Both the position numbers and the translations under genes were made by a program. A DNA stretch of 64,000 nt from Anaerolineales bacterium (GTDB taxonomy: Bacteria > Chloroflexota > Anaerolineae > Anaerolineales > DRMV01): NCBI GenBank assembly GCA_027023425.1, contig JALVVL010000044.1, positions 1-64,000 of the forward strand, written 5' to 3'. Below the pieces are notes generated by a model. The model was not told the DNA's origin. It searched no databases and saw nothing but the letters and a program-made list of their open reading frames with translations. Every line of letters begins with the position of its first letter. Positions within the stretch are counted from its first letter, which is position 1. This document shows positions 31,432-40,516 of the stretch, piece after piece.

Positions 31432-34035
31432 ATGAACTTGGAAAAATACACGCAGAAGTCGCGAGAGGCAATTTTTGCGGCTCAGCGTTTAGCGCAAGAA
31501 CTCAATCATCAAGCAATTGAGCCCGCTCATTTGCTTTTGGCCCTCTTGCAACAAGAGGAAGGCGTGGTGCCGGCTATCGTCACCAAAATAGCGGGTTCAA
31601 CGCAGGCGTTGTTGAGCGATGTGCGGGACGATTTAGAGCGCCGGCCGAAAGTTTACGGCGCTACCGGCGAAGTGGGGCTTTCGCGCCCTGCCGCCGAAGT
31701 GCTTGAAGCCGCGGAACGCTATGCCCGCGGCATGCAGGATGAGTATGTCTCCACTGAGCACATCCTGCTCGGCCTTACCGAAAGCGTAGAAGGCCAGCGC
31801 CTACAGCGCTACGGCATCACGAAAGACGCCATTTTGAAGGCGCTGGCGGAGATCCGCGGCACCCAGCGCGTAACCTCCGAAAATCCCGAGGCCACCTACC
31901 AAGCGCTGGAGAAATACGGCCGCGACCTAACCGCCCTTGCACGCCAGGGCAAACTTGACCCCGTAATCGGCCGCGACGAGGAAATTCGCCGCGTCATCCA
32001 AATCCTCTCTCGCCGCACCAAAAACAACCCCGCGCTGGTCGGCGAGCCCGGCGTCGGCAAAACCGCCATTGTAGAAGGCCTCGCTCAGCGCATTGTGAAC
32101 GGCGATGTGCCTGAGGGCCTGAAGCACAAGCGCATTGTCCAACTTGACATGGGCTCGCTTATCGCCGGCGCAAAATACCGCGGCGAATTTGAGGAACGCC
32201 TCAAGGCCGTCCTCAAGGAAATTGTGGACTCCAACGGCGAGATCATCCTCTTCGTGGACGAAATGCACACCGTTGTGGGCGCCGGTAAAGCCGAGGGCGC
32301 AATGGATGCTGGCAACATGCTCAAGCCCATGCTCGCCCGCGGCGAACTCCGCATGATCGGCGCTACCACCATTGACGAATACCGCAAGTACATTGAAAAA
32401 GACCCCGCGCTTGAGCGCCGCTTCCAGCCCGTCATGGTGGAAGAGCCCAGCGTGGAAGACACCATCAGCATCCTCCGCGGGCTGAAAGAGCGCTACGAAG
32501 TTTACCACGGCGTGCGCATCACCGACGCCGCAGTAATCGCCGCGGCCACCTTGAGCCACCGCTACATCACCGACCGCTTTTTGCCCGACAAGGCCATTGA
32601 CCTGATTGACGAGGCCGCCGCTCGCCTCCGCACCGAAATTGATTCCAAACCTGAGGTGCTGGATGAAATTGAGCGGCAAATCCTTCAACTTGAAATTGAG
32701 CGTGAGGCGCTCAAGAAGGAAAAAGATAAGGCCTCTAAAGCCCGCCTGAAGGCTATTGAAAAAGAACTGGCCGAATTGCAGGAAAAGGCGCAAGCCCTGC
32801 GCGCCCGCTGGCAGGCCGAAAAGCAGGCCATTGAGGAACTGCACAAACTCAAGGAACAAATTGAGCAAACCCGCCTTGAAATTGAGCGCGCCGAGCGCCA
32901 AGCCGATTTGGAAAAGGTAGCCCGCCTGCGCTACGGCGTGTTGCGCGAACTTGAGCAAAAGTTGAAAGAGCAGGAAGAGAAACTCAAGCAATTGCAGGCC
33001 GAAGGCGCGCTCCTCAAAGAAGAAGTTGACGCCGAGGAAATCGCGAAAGTTGTGTCCTCCTGGACCGGCATCCCCGTTTCGCGGTTGCTGGAAAGCGAGC
33101 GCGAAAAACTACTCCACATGGAAGAGCGCCTGCACCAGCGGGTCGTTGGGCAGGACCACGCCATCAAAGCGGTGGCAAACGCCGTGCGGCGCGCACGCGC
33201 CGGTTTGCAAGACCCGAACCGCCCCATCGGCTCGTTCATCTTCCTCGGCCCGACAGGCGTGGGCAAAACCGAATTGGCGCGCGCTTTGGCCGAATTCCTG
33301 TTTGACGATGAGCGCGCGATGATCCGCATTGACATGAGCGAATACCAAGAAAAGCACACCGTGTCGCGGCTCATCGGCGCGCCTCCCGGCTATGTAGGCC
33401 ACGAAGAAGGCGGCCAGCTCACCGAAGCCGTCCGCCGCAGGCCGTACAGCGTGGTGCTGTTTGATGAAATTGAAAAAGCCCACCGCGAGGTCTTCAACGT
33501 CCTGCTCCAATTGCTTGACGACGGCCGCCTGACCGACGGCAAAGGCCGCACCGTGGACTTCCGCAACACGATCATCATCATGACCAGCAACCTTGGCAGC
33601 GAACTGTGGCTGGAAGGCCGCACGGAAGTGCCCCGCGACGAAATCAACCGCATTTTGCAACGGCATTTCCGCCCCGAATTCCTCAACCGCATTGACGATA
33701 TCATCGTGTTCCACCCGCTGACCAAGGAAGACTTGGTGAAGATTGTGGACATCCAACTGCGGCGCTTGAACGAATTGCTGGAAGACCGCGGCTTCAAACT
33801 GGAAGTGACCGACGCGGCCAAGGAATACCTCGCCGAAGTGGGCTACGACCCCGACTTTGGCGCCCGCCCGCTGAAACGCGCCATCCAGCGCGAACTGCAA
33901 GACCCGCTGGCGATGAAAATCCTCGCTGGCGAGTTCAAAGAAGGCGACACCATCCGGGTGGACAAAGGCCCGCACGGCCTCACGTTCACCACGGTGGCCG
34001 CCGCCGAAGTTGTGGGCGAAGAAGAGGAAGAGTAG
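31432..34035 (+). CDS. clpB: ATP-dependent disaggregase ClpB
   Basis: 867 residues, the normal ClpB size. A hexameric Hsp100 that rescues aggregated proteins with DnaK. In order: Clp_N repeats (residues 1-145; [15 protein letters not shown] and TEHILLGL), AAA1 with GEPGVGKT and [13 protein letters not shown], a long coiled-coil middle domain (about residues 405-535, many EKEL and LKEQIEQT heptads) that distinguishes it from ClpC, and AAA2 with [16 protein letters not shown] and [10 protein letters not shown]. The C-terminus ends in an acidic EEEEE tail. The ribosome site is AAGGAGAG. No HrcA/CIRCE or HspR/HAIR operator was seen; the upstream direct repeats may regulate it. Confidence 0.96.
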   Translation: MNLEKYTQKSREAIFAAQRLAQELNHQAIEPAHLLLALLQQEEGVVPAIVTKIAGSTQALLSDVRDDLERRPKVYGATGEVGLSRPAAEVLEAAERYARGMQDEYVSTEHILLGLTESVEGQRLQRYGITKDAILKALAEIRGTQRVTSENPEATYQALEKYGRDLTALARQGKLDPVIGRDEEIRRVIQILSRRTKNNPALVGEPGVGKTAIVEGLAQRIVNGDVPEGLKHKRIVQLDMGSLIAGAKYRGEFEERLKAVLKEIVDSNGEIILFVDEMHTVVGAGKAEGAMDAGNMLKPMLARGELRMIGATTIDEYRKYIEKDPALERRFQPVMVEEPSVEDTISILRGLKERYEVYHGVRITDAAVIAAATLSHRYITDRFLPDKAIDLIDEAAARLRTEIDSKPEVLDEIERQILQLEIEREALKKEKDKASKARLKAIEKELAELQEKAQALRARWQAEKQAIEELHKLKEQIEQTRLEIERAERQADLEKVARLRYGVLRELEQKLKEQEEKLKQLQAEGALLKEEVDAEEIAKVVSSWTGIPVSRLLESEREKLLHMEERLHQRVVGQDHAIKAVANAVRRARAGLQDPNRPIGSFIFLGPTGVGKTELARALAEFLFDDERAMIRIDMSEYQEKHTVSRLIGAPPGYVGHEEGGQLTEAVRRRPYSVVLFDEIEKAHREVFNVLLQLLDDGRLTDGKGRTVDFRNTIIIMTSNLGSELWLEGRTEVPRDEINRILQRHFRPEFLNRIDDIIVFHPLTKEDLVKIVDIQLRRLNELLEDRGFKLEVTDAAKEYLAEVGYDPDFGARPLKRAIQRELQDPLAMKILAGEFKEGDTIRVDKGPHGLTFTTVAAAEVVGEEEEE

Positions 34036-34052
34036 TAAATTCTACAAAAATC

Positions 34053-34093
34053 AACAAGGGCGACCAAGACTCGGTCGCCCTTGTTTTGTTTTT
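34053..34093 (+). terminator. Terminator of clpB
   Basis: AACAAGGGCGACC-AAGACTC-GGTCGCCCTTGTT is followed by TTGTTTTTG, 18 bases after the clpB stop. Confidence 0.88.
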
Positions 34094-34106
34094 GCCAAAT
34101 GGTACT

Positions 34107-34252
34107 TAGAGCCATCCGAAAATTCTTTGTGGGCGTGTCACCGCGAGGCGGCGGAGCCGCCCAAGCAGTCTCCCGACCAACAAAAGGGGGGATTGCTTTG
34201 CCTCTGCGGGGCTCGCAATGACACTGCCCCAATGTTTTCGGATGACTTCTTA
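34107..34252. repeat. MITE family C, uninterrupted copy
   Basis: 142 bp (34109-34250) with ends GAGCCATCCGAAAA and TTTTCGGATGACTTCT, TA on both sides. The right-hand TA is part of the psiE TAA stop codon. Inside: GTGTCACCGCGAGGCGGCGG and GGGGCTCGCAATGACACTG. Confidence 0.8.
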
Positions 34253-34768
34253 ACCTTTCACCGAAAACAGTTCTTCGGTGCCGCGGAGGTCGTGGTGGGC
34301 GCGCTCTTCTTCGCGCAGGCGGCGGTATTCGTCCAGCCGTTGCTGGCGCAATTTGTGGATGCCGAATACCATCACCACCAACAACAGGCCCAAAACCACC
34401 AGTTCAGCCATGAACAGGGTGAAATCCTCGCGGTGCAGTTCCATGAAGCGGTTGCTCTCGGCGGTGATGATGATAATCCGCCGCACGACCGAAATGAGCC
34501 CCACAACCAAAAACGGCTCGCTTGCAAGCCTCCGCTGGGTGAGCGAGATGCGCGTCATCTGCATTATCTCGCCCAACATGGAAACGATGAGCAGTTTATC
34601 CAAAATGGCAAGGGCATCAAATTCGTGGGAAATGTCGGTAATGGTCGGCAGGAGTTGGGAAACCCACACCTGCACCAAAGCCGCCAACGCGGCAACCGCG
34701 AGCGTCAGCCCTATGCCAATGTACATTGCGGACTGAGTCCAGCCCCATGCTTTGAGAAGTTTTTGCAT
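34250..34768 (-). CDS. PsiE-family (phosphate-starvation-inducible) membrane protein
   Basis: 172 residues with four membrane segments (near residues 18-38, 55-72, 85-103 and 115-138). The pattern DALAILDKLLIVSMLGEIMQ and VVGLISVVRRIIIITAE matches PsiE-like proteins, whose role is unknown beyond phosphate-starvation induction in E. coli. The C-terminal tail is charged and cytoplasmic. The stop codon TAA overlaps the TA flank of a family C repeat. It is convergent with clpB, whose promoter region carries PhoB-type spaced repeats, a suggestive but unproven link. Confidence 0.72.
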   Translation of the reverse strand: MQKLLKAWGWTQSAMYIGIGLTLAVAALAALVQVWVSQLLPTITDISHEFDALAILDKLLIVSMLGEIMQMTRISLTQRRLASEPFLVVGLISVVRRIIIITAESNRFMELHREDFTLFMAELVVLGLLLVVMVFGIHKLRQQRLDEYRRLREEERAHHDLRGTEELFSVKG

Positions 34769-34832
34769 GGCTCATAGCCCTTTCTTGAAATTTGGCACTT
34801 CGGCCTCGCTAACGACGTAACGACCCAACGAC

Positions 34833-37502
34833 CTACGCTTCCCCAATCAACTCTTCCAGCAACTCCTGCTCTTCCTCTTCCGAGCGCACTTTGCCATCCA
34901 GCCACGCGGCGCGCAGGGCTTGGAGGATTTGCTTGTAGCGCGGGCCGGGGCGAAGGCCGCGGGCGCGCAGGTCGTTGCCGGTGGTGATGGGCTTGATTTG
35001 CCGCCATGCTGCGGCAAATTTGTCTAACCGCTCCAACAGCGCGGGGTCGGCGCAAGCCAGCCGCAGGGCGTAGGCCGCGGCCAGCGGGTGCTTTTCTGCC
35101 GTGAAGGTGAATTCCGAGGGCTGGGCCGCGCGCAATTCCTCTCGCAGGTCGTAAAGCCGCGACGCGCCCCCCACAACCGCCGCAAGGGGGCGCGAAAAGC
35201 CCAAACGCGCGGCCACCGCGCGGCTTTCTTCCTCGCTCAGCGCCATAAGCCACGCCGCGTAGGCCACAGCCCGGCGCAGCGGCGTGCCGCGCACCGCCCC
35301 TTCCAGCCCCGACCACGCAGCCGCGAAGGGGCGCTCTGCCGCATCGGGCGGCCAAACCCGCCACAGGCGCTCCATCCTGCGCTCGGTTTCCTCGTCCCAC
35401 GGCAGCGCGGGGTGGATGGCCGCCAGTAGCCCCAACTGCGCGAGGCGGCGGAGCATGGCGACGCCCCGTTCTTCTTCCAGCATGGCGTCCAGTTCGTGGC
35501 GGATGCGGTCGCCGGAGACCTTTGCCAGCAGTTCCCGCGCTTCGTGGAGCAGTTGCAGGGTGCGTTCCTCAATCCGAAAGCCAAAACGCTGTTCAAAGCG
35601 GACGGCGCGGAGCATCCGGGTGGGGTCGTCCACAAACGAAAGCGAGTGCAGGACGCGGATGACGCCTTCCCGCAGGTCTTGCAGGCCGCCCCAATAGTCG
35701 TGCAGTTCGCCGTAGTGCCGCCCGTCTAAGCGCAGGGCTAAGGTGTTGATGGTGAAATCGCGGCGGTGCAGGTCAAGTTTGATGCTGGCGTGCGCCACGG
35801 TGGGCAGCGCGGTGGGGTGGGTGTAAAACTCGGTGCGCGCGGTCACCAAATCCAAAGCGGCGGGCAAATCCTCCGCCTTGATGGAGGAACCGGCTTTGCC
35901 GGGGGGAAGGTACGGGCGCAATGCGGAAGCCAGTTCCTCACGGATGGCCGCGATTTGCCACTTGGCGGTGCCGAATTTGCGATGCGCGACCACCCGGCCG
36001 CCGAAGGATTTGCTCAGCGAGCGCGCCAGCGCGATGGCGTTGCCTTCCACCACCAGGTCAAAGTCAATGCTGGGGCGGGAAAGGAGCAGGTCGCGCACGA
36101 AGCCGCCCACGATGTAGAGTGCGAAGCCGAGTTTTTCCGCGTGGTGGGCCGCGGCGCGCAAAAGCGCCAGCCGCGCCGGCGGCAGGGATGCCTCCAACTG
36201 CGCCGCGAGGTTGTGCAGGGAGGGCAGCCGCGGCTTGGGCGCCAGCGCCTTGATCAGGTCGGTACGGGTGACGATGCCGATGATTTTGCCTTTGTCGTCC
36301 ACCACCGGCACCTGCCCCCAGCCGGTGTCGGTCATCACCTGCTGAAGGTGCTCCACTGAATCCTGCGGGCGGACGGTGACGTCGCCGGCCTGCATGATGG
36401 CCGAGGCGGGGAGGTTGAGGTCGTGCGAAAGGGCGCGGTCCACCGCGCGGCGTGTCAGCAGGCCGACCACGCGGCCGTTTTCCACCACCGGGTAGCCCTC
36501 GTAGCCGAATTTGCGCATGAGTTCCGCGGCTTCGCGCGCCGTGGTCTGCGGCGAAAGCACTTGCGGGCGCCGCGACATGATTTCCCCCACGGTGAGCGGC
36601 GGGCGCACGAATTGGGGGAGGATGCGCCACAGCGCGGCGCGCACTTCGTCCAAGGTTTGGCCTTTGACCAGCGCCGCGGCCGCGCCTTTGTGCCCCCCGC
36701 CCCCGAATTGCGCCATGATGCCGGGCAGGTCTACGCGATCGCCTGTGGCCCGGGCCACCATTTGCACCCCCGCGGGCACCGAAACCAAGGCGAACAGCGC
36801 GTCGGTTTCCAAGGTGAGGTGCAGTTTGTGGGCCACCGCGGCGATTTCGTCGCTCAGGCCTTCAATCGGCGCGTGGGCGACTGCGATGGCGCTGCCCTTG
36901 ATGGTGCGCACTTCGGTGTTGGCGAGCAAAATGTCGTAGAGGATGCGCTGCTGGGGCGTCAGCGGCGGGTTGAGAAAGGCGTTGGCGGTTTCCAGCGACG
37001 CGCCCCCTTCCAGCAGAAAGCCCGCGGCGAACACGTCGCGCGGGGTGGTGCTTTCGTAGGTGAGGTTGCCGGTGTCTTCGTAGATGCCGAGCAGGAGCAA
37101 GGTGGCCTGAATGGGGGAAAGGCGGAGGCCGCAGCGGCGGATTTCTTCCACGAAAAAGGTGGTGATCGCGCCCAAGGGTTCAATGTGCACCTGCCAATGG
37201 GCGGGCAGGTTGGGGCGACGGGGGTGGTGGTCAATCACCTGCACCGCGGTTTCGGCGGTGAGGCCGTGCACCGAGGGCATGGTTTGGGTGTCCACCAAAG
37301 TGGCGCGGGTTACGGGCTTGCGGGGCAAATCGTGCCAGAGGGTGAGGGGGAGTTCCGCGCCGTAGAGGGTGAGGAAGGCGCGGACGTTGCGGTTGACGTT
37401 CACGGGCAAAGCGGCAACGGCCTTCCCGTCCAGCAGACGGGCGGCGGTGAGCGCCGCGAGGGCGTCAAAATCCGCTTGCTCGTGGGTGAGAATGAGGTGC
37501 AT
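34833..37502 (-). CDS. CBS-DHH-polyA polymerase fusion: tRNA nucleotidyltransferase (A- or CCA-adding)
   Basis: 889 residues in three parts. Residues 1-310 are a DHH phosphoesterase (TLVDTQTMP, VIDHHPRRP, then DHHA1 GGGGHKGAA). About 310-430 contain two CBS domains (VGEIMSRRPQVL; GYPVVENGRVVGLLTR; QVPVVDDKGKIIGIVTR). From 450 on is a class II nucleotidyltransferase: GGFVRDLLL followed by DFDLVVEG (metal-binding carboxylates), RRDFTINTLAL and DPTRMLRAVRF. In Aquifex-like bacteria such fusions add the terminal A while another enzyme adds CC; some act as full CCA enzymes. Three of the four tRNA genes here lack an encoded CCA. The TAG stop is the start of a TAGGTCGTTGGGTCG repeat. Confidence 0.92.
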   Translation of the reverse strand: MHLILTHEQADFDALAALTAARLLDGKAVAALPVNVNRNVRAFLTLYGAELPLTLWHDLPRKPVTRATLVDTQTMPSVHGLTAETAVQVIDHHPRRPNLPAHWQVHIEPLGAITTFFVEEIRRCGLRLSPIQATLLLLGIYEDTGNLTYESTTPRDVFAAGFLLEGGASLETANAFLNPPLTPQQRILYDILLANTEVRTIKGSAIAVAHAPIEGLSDEIAAVAHKLHLTLETDALFALVSVPAGVQMVARATGDRVDLPGIMAQFGGGGHKGAAAALVKGQTLDEVRAALWRILPQFVRPPLTVGEIMSRRPQVLSPQTTAREAAELMRKFGYEGYPVVENGRVVGLLTRRAVDRALSHDLNLPASAIMQAGDVTVRPQDSVEHLQQVMTDTGWGQVPVVDDKGKIIGIVTRTDLIKALAPKPRLPSLHNLAAQLEASLPPARLALLRAAAHHAEKLGFALYIVGGFVRDLLLSRPSIDFDLVVEGNAIALARSLSKSFGGRVVAHRKFGTAKWQIAAIREELASALRPYLPPGKAGSSIKAEDLPAALDLVTARTEFYTHPTALPTVAHASIKLDLHRRDFTINTLALRLDGRHYGELHDYWGGLQDLREGVIRVLHSLSFVDDPTRMLRAVRFEQRFGFRIEERTLQLLHEARELLAKVSGDRIRHELDAMLEEERGVAMLRRLAQLGLLAAIHPALPWDEETERRMERLWRVWPPDAAERPFAAAWSGLEGAVRGTPLRRAVAYAAWLMALSEEESRAVAARLGFSRPLAAVVGGASRLYDLREELRAAQPSEFTFTAEKHPLAAAYALRLACADPALLERLDKFAAAWRQIKPITTGNDLRARGLRPGPRYKQILQALRAAWLDGKVRSEEEEQELLEELIGEA

Positions 37503-37539
37503 GGGGCATCCGACCGCAGATTGGGGGCGGGAGTCGTTG

Positions 37540-37945
37540 CGTCGTGGGTCGTTACGTCGGGAAATTATCCACCGATTGACACAGATTTACACCGATTGAA
37601 GGAGAAAACCACAGAAAACACAGAAATTTACAGAGAACGCAGAAAAAATCTGCGCTAATCTGTGTAATCTGTGGTTTGTTTCATCCGCCGATTGACACAG
37701 ATTTACACCGATTGAAGGAGAAAACCACAGAGGACACAGAAATTTACAGAGAACACAGAAATTTTTTCTTGGCGTCCTTTGTGTCCTTGGCGCCCTTGGC
37801 GCCCCTATCCACCGATTGACACAGATTTACACCGATTTTAGAGAACATCCGCAAATCCTAAATCGCTAATCTTCTCATCTGTGCTAATCTGTGTAATCTG
37901 TGGTTTTTTCTTTGCGCCTCTGCGTTCCTCTGCGCCTCTGCGTTA
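37540..37945. repeat. Word array 6
   Basis: 400 bp between the nucleotidyltransferase start and the fakA end. ATCCACCGATTGACACAG occurs three times, with GATTTACACCGATTGAAGG, CACAGAAATTTACAGAGAAC, TTGGCGTCCTTTGTGTCC and GCGCCTCTGCGTTCCTCTG. No gene was found inside. Confidence 0.85.
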
Positions 37946-37946
37946 C

Positions 37947-39626
37947 CTACTCAATGGCTACCAGCAGGGGGTAATGAGGCTGACCGCCGTATTGGACTTC
38001 AACTTCTTGCTCAGGGTAGGCGTCGCGGATCAAATCGGCTATGCGGTGCGCTTCGGCTTTGGGCAGGTCGGCGCCGTAGAAGAGGGTGATAAGTTCATAT
38101 TCCTCCGCGCCTGCTTGCTTGAGCAGGCCGAGCACGGCATCGTCAAGGCTTTCAGCGGCGAGCACCAATTTGCCGTCAAGCAGAGCAATGTGCTGGCCTG
38201 CTTCCACCGCGACGCCATCAATTTCAACCGTGCGGGTGGCAACCGTTATCTCGCCGCTTACCACGTCCTCGGCGAGTTCTTTCATCGCCGCTGCCACTTC
38301 CTCCAAGTCGCCGTCCGGCTCCAACGCCAGCATGGCAGCCAGCCCCTGCATCACAGTGCGGGTGGGCACGACCACCACTTTTTTCACAGTAACTTCGGCG
38401 GCTTGCTGAGCCGCGAGCACCACGTTTTTGTTGTTGGGCAGGATAATGATTTTATCGGTCGGCAGGTTTTCAAAAGCCCGCAGGATGTCTTGAGTGCTTG
38501 GGTTCATGGTCTGCCCGCCTTCCACAATAGCCGCCGCGCCGAGGTTGGCGAACAGCCGCGCCAGCCCCTTCCCCGGCGCCACTGCCACCACCGCAATCTG
38601 TCCCGGCTCCACATTTGCCAGTTCGTAGTGCTTCCTTTCTTCTGTGGCCTGCTCCTCCATTTGAGCGAGCAGGTTTTCAATTTGCACCCGTGTCACCGTG
38701 CCAAGTTCCATCGCATAATCAATCGGCTCGTAGCGCTTCTCGGTCGGGACATGGATGTGCAAGCGGTACATGCCCTCGCCTTCGCCCACTTGGATGGAAG
38801 TGCCCATTTCCTCAAGGCGCTCGTAAAACGCCTCAAGGTCAAGCGGCTTATGCGGACGGAAATCCAGCACCACTTCGTAATCCTGCCCGGGCTCCACAGC
38901 ATCGTGGGCATGTTCAAGGTTGAGCGCCGAAAGCGGCTTGACCGAGGCAATGGGCGAATCCAGCGGAAGGCCATCAACAAAGCGCAAAACGCCTTCCATG
39001 AGGAAGAAAAGCCCTTTGCCGCCCGAATCCACCACCCCGGCCTCTTTGAGCACGGGGAGCAGTTCGGGGGTGCGCTCAACGGCGGCGTCGGCGGCAAGCA
39101 CTGCTTCTTCAAGCAGTAGGAAAAGGTCATCTGTGCGGGAGCGCGCCTCTTCAACTGCCTCGGCCATTTCGCGCGCCACGGTGAGGATTGTGCCCTCCAC
39201 GGGGCGCACCACGCCCTTGTAGGCCGTTTCGCGCGCCTTTTGCAAACCGGCGACGAACGAATCGGCGTCCAGCGTGGGGACGCTGTCAACGCCGCGGGCA
39301 AAGCCGCGCCACAATTGCGAGAGGATGACGCCGGAGTTGCCGCGCGCGCCCATCAGCGCCCCGTGGGCGATGGCATGCGCCATTTTGCCAAAATTTTGCT
39401 CAGGCGATGTAGCAATTTCATCCCATGCGGCTTGCATGGTGAGCACCATGTTGGTGCCGGTGTCGCCGTCGGGCACAGGAAAGACGTTGAGGGAATTGAC
39501 TATTTCTTGGTTTACTTTGAGCCACGCAAATGCGGCCTCTACCACTTTTTTCAACGCTTGCCCGTCCACGGGTTTGGCGCGCAGGGCAGCGCGGCGCTTT
39601 TCGTTGCGGGTTATTTGGACAGTCAT
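37947..39626 (-). CDS. fakA: DAK2-domain fatty acid kinase FakA
   Basis: 559 residues. The N-terminal DAK2 nucleotide-binding domain (about residues 25-210) has FPVPDGDTGTNMVLTM near residue 47, the Mg/ATP loop, and GARGNSGVILSQLWRG near residue 95. The C-terminal part resembles the DegV-like/EDD domain of FakA (IIILPNNKNVVLAAQQA). FakA phosphorylates fatty acids bound to a FakB (DegV) carrier, feeding phospholipid synthesis; no FakB is nearby. asp23 lies just upstream (3-base gap), the classic asp23-fakA pairing. The TAG stop directly joins a word array. Confidence 0.92.
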   Translation of the reverse strand: MTVQITRNEKRRAALRAKPVDGQALKKVVEAAFAWLKVNQEIVNSLNVFPVPDGDTGTNMVLTMQAAWDEIATSPEQNFGKMAHAIAHGALMGARGNSGVILSQLWRGFARGVDSVPTLDADSFVAGLQKARETAYKGVVRPVEGTILTVAREMAEAVEEARSRTDDLFLLLEEAVLAADAAVERTPELLPVLKEAGVVDSGGKGLFFLMEGVLRFVDGLPLDSPIASVKPLSALNLEHAHDAVEPGQDYEVVLDFRPHKPLDLEAFYERLEEMGTSIQVGEGEGMYRLHIHVPTEKRYEPIDYAMELGTVTRVQIENLLAQMEEQATEERKHYELANVEPGQIAVVAVAPGKGLARLFANLGAAAIVEGGQTMNPSTQDILRAFENLPTDKIIILPNNKNVVLAAQQAAEVTVKKVVVVPTRTVMQGLAAMLALEPDGDLEEVAAAMKELAEDVVSGEITVATRTVEIDGVAVEAGQHIALLDGKLVLAAESLDDAVLGLLKQAGAEEYELITLFYGADLPKAEAHRIADLIRDAYPEQEVEVQYGGQPHYPLLVAIE

Positions 39627-39629
39627 GGG

Positions 39630-39998
39630 CTACTCCTCTTTCTCATCCTCTTGGCTAACCCGCAAGCCACGCACATGCACGTTCACAGCCTTCACCGGCA
39701 GGCCGACTGCCTTTTCCACCTTGTAGCGCACCGCGTTGGCCGCGCTGTTGGCAACAGCCGTGATGCGCGTGCCGTACTCAACAATTATGTAAAGGTCTAT
39801 CACTATTCCATCTTCGTCGTAATGGACCTCAATACCCTCAGTTGGGTCCTTAGCAAGAGCGTGGGCAATTCCGCTCATCAAGTTCTTGGGCGCCAGCCCT
39901 ACCACGCCGTAGGAAGAAAGCACGGCTTGGTAGGCAATTGTGGCAATCACCCGCGGCGAAATGTGGATGGTGCCCAAGGGGGTTTGGTCGTTGCTCAT
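39630..39998 (-). CDS. Asp23/Gls24 family protein
   Basis: 122 residues. A small soluble protein of the Asp23/YloU family, linked in Firmicutes to envelope stress and fatty-acid kinase. Motifs: GTIHISPRVIATIAYQAVLSSYG, then DLYIIVEYGTRITAVANSAANAV and the C-terminal VNVHVRGLRV. The ATG at 39998 is preceded by GGAG eight bases away; the open frame to 40052 has no ribosome site. It forms an operon with fakA. Confidence 0.92.
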   Translation of the reverse strand: MSNDQTPLGTIHISPRVIATIAYQAVLSSYGVVGLAPKNLMSGIAHALAKDPTEGIEVHYDEDGIVIDLYIIVEYGTRITAVANSAANAVRYKVEKAVGLPVKAVNVHVRGLRVSQEDEKEE

Positions 39999-40071
39999 GT
40001 TCCTCTCTCCGAAGGTAAATGGTGTTTCGCTCTTCGCAACACTTACTTGCACCTTTGTTAACCCCCAAACG

Positions 40072-40100
40072 TTGCCAGAGGGTTCACTTTGTGGTAAGAT
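40072..40100 (+). promoter_or_regulatory. Promoter of rpmB
   Basis: TTGCCA (40072-40077), 17-base spacer, TAAGAT (40095-40100); the leader to the rpmB ATG is about 50 bases. Confidence 0.7.
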
Positions 40101-40157
40101 TGCGCTCGCCCTGCGGAAGGGTGGCGGGGTATTTCCTTTTGGATTAGGAAGGTTGCT

Positions 40158-40346
40158 ATGGCTAAGTGCGAAATTTGCGGAAAAACGACGACTTTCGGGC
40201 GCAATCGCCCGTGGTCTAAAAAATCCACACGGCGCACCTTCCGCCCCAACCTACACAAGGTAACCTTGTGGGAAAACGGGCGCAAGGTGCGTAAGACCGT
40301 CTGCACTCGCTGTCTGCGGACTTTGGCAAAGACCAAGGTCAAGTAA
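40158..40346 (+). CDS. rpmB: 50S ribosomal protein L28
   Basis: 62 residues, the normal length. It binds 23S rRNA near the exit-site region. It starts MAKCEICGK and ends with CTRCLRT, giving two CxxC pairs, so this is a zinc-binding (C+) L28 paralogue type. The basic core RRTFRPNLHKVTLW is typical. The ribosome site is AGGAAGG. It is monocistronic with its own promoter and terminator. Confidence 0.96.
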   Translation: MAKCEICGKTTTFGRNRPWSKKSTRRTFRPNLHKVTLWENGRKVRKTVCTRCLRTLAKTKVK

Positions 40347-40375
40347 ACACCCGAGTTTGCTCTTCCACGAACGCG

Positions 40376-40404
40376 GAAAAATCACGGCGCGTCCGTGATT
40401 TTTC
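40376..40404 (+). terminator. Terminator of rpmB
   Basis: AAAAATCACGG-CGCGT-CCGTGATTTTT with flanking A and T runs, usable from both sides. A second hairpin, CCGCGGATTGCGCAGA with its complement, follows at 40424-40462 and resembles the CACAGA word style. Confidence 0.85.
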
Positions 40405-40516
40405 GCGTTTAAGGGCGAATAAGCCGCGGATTGCGCAGAAAAAATCTCTGCGTAATCCGCGGTTTCACCTACTTACTTGTGGAATGTGCCGAGGTGTGTT
40501 TTTCGGCATCTTGGCT

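Noticed and set aside
31927-32991. 354-residue minus-strand open frame inside clpB
   Set aside because: Antisense shadow of the ClpB coiled-coil region; repetitive Leu/Phe translation without real motifs.
36423-37658. 411-residue plus-strand frame opposite the nucleotidyltransferase
   Set aside because: Shadow of the DHH/CBS coding region; no recognisable domain.
37881-39119. 412-residue plus-strand open frame opposite fakA
   Set aside because: fakA on the other strand matches its family throughout; this frame starts in array DNA and shows no motif.
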